Shown piece by piece: positions 14,994 to 20,212 of a stretch of DNA of 20,212 nucleotides. The notes under the pieces were generated by a model. The model saw only the letters and a list, made by a program, of their open reading frames with translations, searched no databases and was not told the DNA's origin. Within the stretch, counting starts at the first letter, position 1. Each line of letters begins with the position of its first letter. Made by a program: the position numbers and the translations under genes. Source of the DNA: an uncultured Bacteroides sp. (lineage in GTDB: Bacteria; Bacteroidota; Bacteroidia; Bacteroidales; Bacteroidaceae); contig UQTJ01000048.1 in the NCBI GenBank assembly GCA_900544075.1, positions 1 through 20,212 of the forward strand, given 5' to 3'.

Positions 14994-15001
14994 CAAAAAT
15001 A
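14994..15001 (-). promoter_or_regulatory. Candidate -7 element of the flavin reductase gene
   Basis: TATTTTTG on the minus strand fits TAnnTTTG, 27 bp before the start at 14966. The nearest TTTG upstream (15017-15020) is only 15 bp away, shorter than usual, so the promoter is a weak call. Confidence 0.4.
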
Positions 15002-15086
15002 GCGAAAAGCGTAAAGCAAAGAAACATGTTCGGGCGAAAATATCCGTATCGTCGGTTTAAAAATATAATTTCGTCTTTACAAATTC

Positions 15087-15162
15087 TATAAATACAACTT
15101 ATGTTTTTATAAATACAAGTTATATATATAAATATATAATCTGTATTTATATATATACAGCT
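15087..15162. repeat. Cluster of TATAAATACA-type direct and inverted repeats
   Basis: TATAAATACA occurs at 15087-15096 and 15108-15117, exactly 21 bp apart, and in inverse at 15142-15151. A fourth related copy, TATATATACAGCT, is at 15150-15162. Extended units read TATAAATACAACTTAT and TATAAATACAAGTTAT. The cluster lies in the 325-bp divergent gap between the flavin reductase and CPBP genes. The two-helical-turn spacing suggests a protein-binding array, though AT richness could produce some of this by chance. Confidence 0.5.
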
Positions 15163-15237
15163 TATATTTACAGAATATGAAAAGGCGTTTTTACTTTATC
15201 GTCTGACGATTTTATATTATATAAGCCTATAGCGATG

Positions 15238-15269
15238 TTTGGTTTATTACGTCAAACTGTATAATTTTG
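15238..15269 (+). promoter_or_regulatory. Promoter of the CPBP protease gene
   Basis: TTTG (15238-15241), 20 bp, then TAATTTTG (15262-15269) match both parts of the Bacteroidetes promoter consensus. Transcription would start near 15276, leaving a leader of about 16 nt before the ATG at 15292. Confidence 0.7.
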
Positions 15270-15291
15270 TGGTGCAATAAATTAGATTATT

Positions 15292-16086
15292 ATGGGACGT
15301 ACTATAAAATTACTGTTACTGTATTTCGCCTATCAGTTTGCATTCTTCGGCGGACTTACAGGTTTGTATATGCTGAAGAGCGGAGTAATGGAAATGCCGG
15401 ACATGACCGGCAGCGGATATATGACCATTGTGATGTGGGCACAGTTTCTTTCCACTTTAGCAATCGGTCTTCATGTATTGTTGGGCAAGTATGTATCTGT
15501 TGATGCATTCAGACTGCATATGCCGGACAAATGCTCTATCCTGCCTGCATCGGCTGTGTTTATTGTGGCTATGGGTTTATGGACCAACTATTTCAGCGAG
15601 CTTGCCGGACTGCCGGACAATATGAAGGATGTGTTCGAACAGATGATGAACAATCCTTTAGGGATAATATCCATTGTGGTGATGGCTCCGTTGGTGGAAG
15701 AACTTCTGTTCCGCGGTGCGATACAGGGACATCTCATGCGTAAATGGAAAATGCCTTACCTTGGCATTGTGGTATCATCGCTGATATTCGGTGTGGTGCA
15801 TGGCAATCCGGCTCAGATTCCGTTTGCATTCGTGGTTGGAATGGCTCTCGGATGGGTATATTACCTCACCGGAAGTCTTATACCCGGAATATTGATGCAC
15901 TTTATCAATAACGGCAGTTCCGTACTGCTTTATGCCTTGTCCGGCGACCCGGATGCAACTATGATTTCATCGCTCGGCGAGAATGGAGCTCTGGCTTTGG
16001 CAGTGGCCGGTATCGTTCTTACTGTGGTCTGCATTTTCATTATCAGAAAGAGGATAGTGAAAGAACCGGTGCAGTGGAATGTATAG
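15292..16086 (+). CDS. CPBP-family intramembrane glutamic endopeptidase
   Basis: The 264-residue protein is an integral inner-membrane member of the CPBP (CAAX protease and bacteriocin-processing, Abi) family. The conserved active-site pieces are all present: E136-E137-xxx-R141 (VEELLFRG), the His of FGVVHG (H170) and the HFINN motif (H203, N207). Six to eight hydrophobic segments are visible, the first at about 5-27 and the last at about 231-253, followed by a basic tail. Related proteins cut prenylated substrates, process peptides or give bacteriocin self-immunity; which of these applies here is unknown. It has its own strong promoter. No bacteriocin gene is nearby, so immunity is not specifically supported. 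The KilA-N remnant follows 65 bp downstream. Confidence 0.9.
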   Translation: MGRTIKLLLLYFAYQFAFFGGLTGLYMLKSGVMEMPDMTGSGYMTIVMWAQFLSTLAIGLHVLLGKYVSVDAFRLHMPDKCSILPASAVFIVAMGLWTNYFSELAGLPDNMKDVFEQMMNNPLGIISIVVMAPLVEELLFRGAIQGHLMRKWKMPYLGIVVSSLIFGVVHGNPAQIPFAFVVGMALGWVYYLTGSLIPGILMHFINNGSSVLLYALSGDPDATMISSLGENGALALAVAGIVLTVVCIFIIRKRIVKEPVQWNV

Positions 16087-16093
16087 TATTGAT

Positions 16094-16101
16094 TACCTTT
16101 G
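16094..16101 (+). promoter_or_regulatory. Candidate -7 element of the KilA-N remnant
   Basis: TACCTTTG fits TAnnTTTG, 50 bp before the ATG of the KilA-N remnant. No matching element lies 19-21 bp upstream. It may be a leftover of the intact gene's promoter. Confidence 0.35.
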
Positions 16102-16151
16102 AAAGTAAAGTTTATTTCTTTTGTGCTTAAAACCAAAGTAACAAATATAAG

Positions 16152-16490
16152 ATGGCGAAGATTACAGTAAAAGATATCGAAATAAATGTCGTTAAAGTCA
16201 ATGACGAGGACTATATTTGTTTGACAGATATGTTACGTGCCAAAGATGGGGATTTCTTTATTACGGATTGGCTACGCAACAGGAATACTCTTGAGTTTAT
16301 TGGCATTTGGGAGAAAGTTTACAATCCCCTTTTTAATTATGGCGAATTCGCCACAATTAGAAACCAATCGGGACTTAACAGTTTTAAGATAAGCGTGAAA
16401 TAGTTTGTAGCTCGTACTAATGCCATAAGTTTACAAGCTAAATCAAATAGCCATTCATCAAATGGAAGTGTTGGAAAGCGGCAACAATGA
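16152..16490 (+). pseudogene. Decayed KilA-N domain gene
   Basis: The first 83 codons encode the N-terminal part of a KilA-N domain protein: MAKITVKDIEINVV, LTDMLRAKDGDFF, then WLRNRNTLEFIGIWEKVYNP. The frame stops at TAG (16401-16403) after FKISVK. In the same frame beyond that stop, FVARTNAISLQAKS is still readable and matches the conserved segment that follows in intact KilA-N proteins (about 270 residues). A second stop, TGA, is at 16488-16490. The RYGGTYAH and C-terminal IAFEF-type helices are missing, so about half the gene is lost. KilA-N proteins are DNA-binding and common in phages and mobile islands. This copy lies between a CPBP gene and mutS and is probably the scar of a lost insertion. 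A short expressed 83-residue peptide is still possible. Confidence 0.75.
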
Positions 16491-16570
16491 GCGCAGACTT
16501 TTAAAATAACAGAGCTACACATTTTGAAATTAATCTATAAAAAGGAACAGCAATATCAAACAAAAATCAA

Positions 16571-16578
16571 TACCTTTG
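16571..16578 (+). promoter_or_regulatory. Candidate -7 element of mutS
   Basis: TACCTTTG fits TAnnTTTG, 49 bp before the GTG start of mutS. The -33 region has no clear TTTG. The leader contains AAAGAAAGGA shortly before the start, one of the few Shine-Dalgarno-like sequences in the window; this supports the GTG. Confidence 0.5.
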
Positions 16579-16627
16579 CACTATAGAAATTTGTATTAAA
16601 CATCAAAAATAAAGAAAGGATTTTACC

Positions 16628-19276
16628 GTGGCAAAAGACAGCGAAGTAGTAATGACCCCTATGATGAAACAGTTTTTCGACCTGAAGGCGAAGCATCCTG
16701 ATGCTATCATGCTTTTCAGATGCGGAGACTTTTATGAAACATATTCGGAAGATGCGGTGGCAGCATCCGAGATTTTGGGCATTACCCTTACAAAGAGGGC
16801 CAACGGACAGAACAAGACTATCGAGATGGCGGGATTTCCTCACCATGCTCTTGATACATATCTGCCGAAACTTATCAGAGCAGGACGACGTGTGGCCATC
16901 TGCGACCAGTTAGAAGATCCAAAGACTACAAAGAAACTGGTGAAACGCGGTATAACAGAGCTTGTTACGCCGGGTGTGGCCATTGGCGACAATATTCTTT
17001 CTTATAAGGAGAACAACTTCCTGGCTGCCGTTCATTTTGGAAAGACAGCTTGTGGTGTGGCTTTTCTTGATATTTCCACAGGCGAGTTTATGACTGCCGA
17101 AGGAAAACTTGATTATATCGATAAACTTCTCAATAATTTTGCTCCTAAGGAGGTACTTTTCGAACGTGGAAAGAAACCTATGTTCGAAGCTAATTTCGGA
17201 ACCAAATTCTTTACTTTCGAGCTTGATGACTGGGTTTTCACAGAAACCTCAGCTGTAAAAAAACTGCTCAAACATTTCGAAACCAAGAACCTGAAAGGTT
17301 TCGGAGTGGAACATCTGAAGAATGGTGTGATAGCTTCGGGAGCAATACTTCAGTATCTCGAGATGACTCAGCATGAGCATGTAGGGCATATCACATCGCT
17401 GTCGCGCATCGAAGAAGAGAAGTATGTGCGTATAGACAAGTTTACTGCCCGCAGTCTGGAACTTATGGGAAGTATGAATGATGGTGGAACGAGTCTGCTC
17501 GACGTGATAGACCATACCATCAGTCCGATGGGGGCACGTATGCTGAAACGTTGGATTATATTCCCGCTGAAGGATGTGCAGCCTATCAACAGAAGACTTG
17601 ATGTGGTGGAATACTTCTTCCGTCATCCTGATTTTAAAGAAGAAGTTGAGGACTGTCTTCACAGAATAGGTGATTTGGAACGTATAGTGTCGAAAGCTGC
17701 TGTGGGCAGAATCTCTCCACGAGAGGTAGTGCAGCTCAAAGTGGCTCTGCAGGCTATAGAACCTATCAAGATGGCTTGTCTGGAGGCTGATAACGAGAGT
17801 CTTCGCAGTATAGGCGAACAGCTTAACCTATGTGTATCAATCCGCGACAAAATAGCAAAGGAAATAAACAATGACCCTCCGCTCTTGGTCAACAAGGGTG
17901 GTGTGATAGCCGACGGAGTGTCCGAAGAACTGGACGAGCTCAGACGTATATCATACTCCGGAAAAGATTATCTTCTTCAGATTCAGCAGAGAGAAAGTGA
18001 GCTTACAGGTATTCCAAGCCTTAAGATTGCATATAACAACGTGTTCGGCTATTATATCGAGGTGCGTAATGCACATAAGGATAAGGTTCCTGCCGAATGG
18101 ATAAGAAAACAGACTCTTGTGAATGCCGAAAGATACATCACTCAGGAACTGAAGGAATACGAAGAGAAAATCCTTGGGGCCGAGGACAAGATTCTTACTC
18201 TTGAAACACGTATTTATAACGAGCTGGTAATGTCGTTGGCTGAGTTTATTCCTGCCATTCAGATAAATGCCACTCAGATAGCTGTTCTTGACTGTCTGCT
18301 TTCGTTTGCATCGGCTGCGAAGGCAAACGGTTATATACGTCCGGTGATATCGGAGGATGAGGTGCTTGATATCCGCCAGGGAAGACATCCGGTGATAGAA
18401 AAGCAGCTCCCTTTAGACGAGAAATACATTGCAAATGATGTTTATCTTGACACTGAGAAACAGCAGATTATCATAATTACCGGACCTAATATGGCGGGTA
18501 AGTCGGCTTTGTTAAGACAGACTGCCCTTATCACTCTTATGGCTCAGATAGGCTGTTTTGTGCCGGCTGAGAGTGCGCATATAGGTATTGTAGATAAGAT
18601 ATTCACCCGTGTGGGTGCGAGCGACAATATCTCTGTGGGAGAATCTACGTTTATGGTCGAGATGAACGAGGCTGCTGATATCCTGAACAATCTTTCGCAG
18701 CGCAGTCTGGTGCTGTTCGACGAGCTTGGTCGAGGAACGTCTACATACGACGGTATATCCATAGCCTGGGCTATCGTTGAGCATATACATGAGAATCCTA
18801 AGGCAAAGGCGCGTACTCTGTTTGCAACCCACTATCATGAGTTGAACGAGATGGAGCGTACTTACAGCCGTATAAAGAACTATAATGTATCTGTCAAGGA
18901 AGTAGACAATAAGGTGATATTCCTTCGTAAATTAGAGCGAGGCGGCAGCGAACACTCATTCGGTATTCATGTGGCGAAGATGGCAGGTATGCCTAAGTCT
19001 ATCGTTAAGCGTGCTGACGAGATTCTGACCCTTTTGGAGAAAGAAAACCGCCAGAGTTCTATATCCGGAAAGGAAAAGGAGATAACCTTGGAATTAAAGA
19101 AAAAGAAAGGTGCTTCATCGTCGTCAACATCAGACGGTATTCAGCTGAATTTCTTCCAGCTCGACGACCCTGTATTAAGTCAAATAAGGGATGAAATTAT
19201 CAATTTGGATATCAATAATCTCACCCCTGTTGAAGCTTTGAACAAATTAAATGAAATAAAGAAAATTCTTAATTGA
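16628..19276 (+). CDS. mutS: DNA mismatch repair protein MutS
   Basis: The 882-residue protein is full-length MutS, which recognises mismatched bases and small loops and recruits the rest of the mismatch repair machinery. Domain I has the mismatch-contacting motif F35-Y36-E37 within FRCGDFYETY. The connector, core lever and clamp domains follow. The ATPase has Walker A GPNMAGKS (619-626, K625), Walker B LFDELGRG (D698, E699) and the FATHYHEL His loop. The C-terminus holds the helix-turn-helix dimerisation region and a Lys/Ser-rich linker before the final helices. The start is GTG at 16628, supported by an AGGA motif and by the conserved MAKD-VVMTPMMKQF N-terminus. No mutL is nearby. The stop overlaps the convergent NigD-like gene by 8 bp. 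Confidence 0.97.
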   Translation: MAKDSEVVMTPMMKQFFDLKAKHPDAIMLFRCGDFYETYSEDAVAASEILGITLTKRANGQNKTIEMAGFPHHALDTYLPKLIRAGRRVAICDQLEDPKTTKKLVKRGITELVTPGVAIGDNILSYKENNFLAAVHFGKTACGVAFLDISTGEFMTAEGKLDYIDKLLNNFAPKEVLFERGKKPMFEANFGTKFFTFELDDWVFTETSAVKKLLKHFETKNLKGFGVEHLKNGVIASGAILQYLEMTQHEHVGHITSLSRIEEEKYVRIDKFTARSLELMGSMNDGGTSLLDVIDHTISPMGARMLKRWIIFPLKDVQPINRRLDVVEYFFRHPDFKEEVEDCLHRIGDLERIVSKAAVGRISPREVVQLKVALQAIEPIKMACLEADNESLRSIGEQLNLCVSIRDKIAKEINNDPPLLVNKGGVIADGVSEELDELRRISYSGKDYLLQIQQRESELTGIPSLKIAYNNVFGYYIEVRNAHKDKVPAEWIRKQTLVNAERYITQELKEYEEKILGAEDKILTLETRIYNELVMSLAEFIPAIQINATQIAVLDCLLSFASAAKANGYIRPVISEDEVLDIRQGRHPVIEKQLPLDEKYIANDVYLDTEKQQIIIITGPNMAGKSALLRQTALITLMAQIGCFVPAESAHIGIVDKIFTRVGASDNISVGESTFMVEMNEAADILNNLSQRSLVLFDELGRGTSTYDGISIAWAIVEHIHENPKAKARTLFATHYHELNEMERTYSRIKNYNVSVKEVDNKVIFLRKLERGGSEHSFGIHVAKMAGMPKSIVKRADEILTLLEKENRQSSISGKEKEITLELKKKKGASSSSTSDGIQLNFFQLDDPVLSQIRDEIINLDINNLTPVEALNKLNEIKKILN

Positions 19277-20018
19277 TGAAATTCTTTGCTCTCACGCTTG
19301 TCATTTCTGGATTTGCCGGAGTTGACTGGCGTGTGCAGTAGTCAAACTCATAGCTCTTTTCGCCGCTGTAAGAGTTCCAGATAAGTTTAAGCTTTACAGT
19401 TTCGCCGTTAGTGTCAGGAAGCTGGTCGAGCTTGAATGCTACAAGTCCGTCGGCAAGATGTCCGTTCACATCGCCATAAGCATTGTGACGGAATTCCACT
19501 TCGTACTTATTGTCAGGATTGTTTGTCGGAACCAAGTTTACGAAATGTTTTGTACCTGTGTTTCCCCATTCAGTACTGAAACGTAATGTCAGATATCCGT
19601 CCTCGGAAACTGTCATCCAGCTGTTCATGATTTCTACCGGGTCATTACCGTAAACTTCGTCATTCTTTTCTTCATCCTCAAATCTTTCTGCTATAGGTTT
19701 TGTCAGGATACTGTCTATCCAGTTGATATGTACAGCCTTGCTGAATCCGTCTGCCGGGTCCTCAGTTTCATCGAAATTCACCAATGCTCTTACTTCTTTT
19801 TCTCCGAATGGTGATTTTGTTACATTCACCGGGCGCAGTGTTGTTTCATCGTCAAGCTGCAGGAAGAAAGTATCGTTAGCATCAGTCTTTACTGTCACCA
19901 GTGCGTTAGGAAATAGAAGAGAATAGTCGTAGTCATCATCGTCGTTATTGCATGACTGTAGTGAAAATATGGCAACCGAAGCTACCAGTGCATGTCTTAG
20001 AATTGAACGTAGTCTCAT
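19269..20018 (-). CDS. NigD-like lipoprotein
   Basis: The 249-residue protein resembles the NigD-like family of Bacteroidetes, found widely in Bacteroides genomes and first named from a bacteriocin-linked gene. A lipoprotein signal ends at C23 (AIFSLQSC), followed by an acidic NNDDDDYDYS stretch that fits an export signal for surface lipoproteins. Next come an N-terminal beta domain of about 100 residues and a C-terminal beta-sandwich (about 125-249) with LTLRFSTEWGN and YEVEFRHNAYGD. The function is unknown. The gene converges on mutS, and the coding regions share 19269-19276. No terminator is seen between them, so opposing transcripts may collide or overlap. I found no perfect promoter match in the 140 bp upstream. 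Confidence 0.85.
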   Translation of the reverse strand: MRLRSILRHALVASVAIFSLQSCNNDDDDYDYSLLFPNALVTVKTDANDTFFLQLDDETTLRPVNVTKSPFGEKEVRALVNFDETEDPADGFSKAVHINWIDSILTKPIAERFEDEEKNDEVYGNDPVEIMNSWMTVSEDGYLTLRFSTEWGNTGTKHFVNLVPTNNPDNKYEVEFRHNAYGDVNGHLADGLVAFKLDQLPDTNGETVKLKLIWNSYSGEKSYEFDYCTRQSTPANPEMTSVRAKNFIN

Positions 20019-20129
20019 AATGATTTAATTTTTAACGTGTTAACTTTGAATGTTTGTTTATACGTTAAATGCATTATTATGGAATATCGTGCATCGTTAT
20101 ATGTTAAAAATACTCAATGTAGATACAAT

Positions 20130-20159
20130 AAAAAAGCCCTCACTAAGAAGTGAAGGCTT
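20130..20159 (-). terminator. Intrinsic terminator after tRNA-Asp
   Basis: On the minus strand an 11-bp stem with one mismatch (AAGCCTTCACT pairing with AGTGAGGGCTT, complement of 20134-20159) and a 4-nt loop is followed by a run of T residues (20130-20135). It starts 3 bp after the tRNA-Asp 3' end and ends 112 bp before the NigD-like gene start. It should isolate the tRNA transcript. Confidence 0.75.
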
Positions 20160-20162
20160 AAG

Positions 20163-20212
20163 CGGTGCGTACGGGACTCGAACCCGTGACCCCATGCGTG
20201 ACAGGCATGTAT
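20163..20212 (-). tRNA. tRNA-Asp (GTC), 3' part, cut by the window edge
   Basis: The minus strand carries the anticodon stem-loop CATGC-CTGTCAC-GCATG with anticodon GTC (20200-20202), a short variable region, the T arm ACGGG-TTCGAGT-CCCGT (20171-20187) and the 3' acceptor strand ACGCACC with discriminator G at 20163. The anticodon reads Asp codons and discriminator G is normal for tRNA-Asp. The CCA end is not encoded. The D arm and 5' acceptor strand lie beyond the right edge. Confidence 0.93.

Noticed and set aside
15087..15162. CRISPR array
   Set aside because: Repeats are only 10-16 bp, AT-only and irregularly oriented, with no spacers of constant length and no cas genes.
16143..16150. 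TATATTTG on the minus strand as a leftward promoter
   Set aside because: No leftward gene follows (CPBP is rightward) and no -33 element was seen.
16337..16522. A 61-codon minus-strand frame over the KilA-N remnant
   Set aside because: It is the reverse of the decayed KilA-N reading frame; no signal, motif or promoter supports it.

Overview
This window looks like chromosomal DNA of a gut Bacteroidales bacterium of the Bacteroides/Phocaeicola type. The evidence is a SusC/SusD pair, a NigD-like lipoprotein, a DUF4294 protein, Bacteroidetes-type promoters (-7 TAnnTTTG, several with a TTG/TTTG element 19-21 bp upstream), A-rich leaders mostly without a Shine-Dalgarno sequence, and moderately AT-rich DNA. 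Most of it is ordinary core genome. No phage, integrase, CRISPR array, insertion sequence or obvious defence island is visible.

Layout. 1-130: leftward promoter of a gene outside the window, then the nadA terminator. 155-1144 (-): quinolinate synthase NadA. 1145-1598: AT-rich gap with a hairpin. 1599-2153 (+): small SPOUT RNA methyltransferase. 2174-2222: perfect 17-bp inverted repeat shared by two convergent genes. 2228-2824 (-): DUF4294 secreted protein, divergent from a helix-hairpin-helix/beta-barrel-like envelope protein (2904-4952, +). 5046-5825 (+): radical SAM protein with its own promoter and terminator. 5920-8745 (+): secreted GH3 glycosidase. 8763-8828: large nested palindrome. 8838-9275 (-): DUF2007 zinc-ribbon protein. 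9435-14109 (-): susC-susD outer-membrane glycan uptake pair with a strong promoter and a leader of about 195 nt. 14463-14966 (-): flavin reductase-like protein. 15087-15162: repeat cluster in a divergent intergenic region. 15292-16086 (+): CPBP membrane protease. 16152-16490 (+): decayed KilA-N gene. 16628-19276 (+): MutS, overlapping by 8 bp the convergent NigD-like lipoprotein (19269-20018, -). 20163-20212 (-): 3' part of tRNA-Asp(GTC).

How the genes work together. SusC and SusD should form one TonB-dependent glycan importer. The nearby GH3 enzyme could process its sugars, but it has its own promoter on the other strand and is separated by the DUF2007 gene, so any link is inference. No PUL regulator is present. 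The other genes are single-gene transcription units for NAD synthesis, RNA modification, mismatch repair and envelope functions.

The most unusual signal is an excess of DnaA-box-like 9-mers (TTATCCACA or TTATCAACA, either strand). I count eleven by eye, nine of them between 2148 and 5518, including five in the two intergenic sites that flank the DUF4294 gene. An AT-rich stretch lies beside one of these sites. This could be an origin-proximal or DnaA-titrating region; the sequence alone cannot prove it. Other signals are the nested palindrome, the 13-bp operator-like repeats, a stop codon inside a terminator loop, and the KilA-N remnant with readable homology past its nonsense codon.
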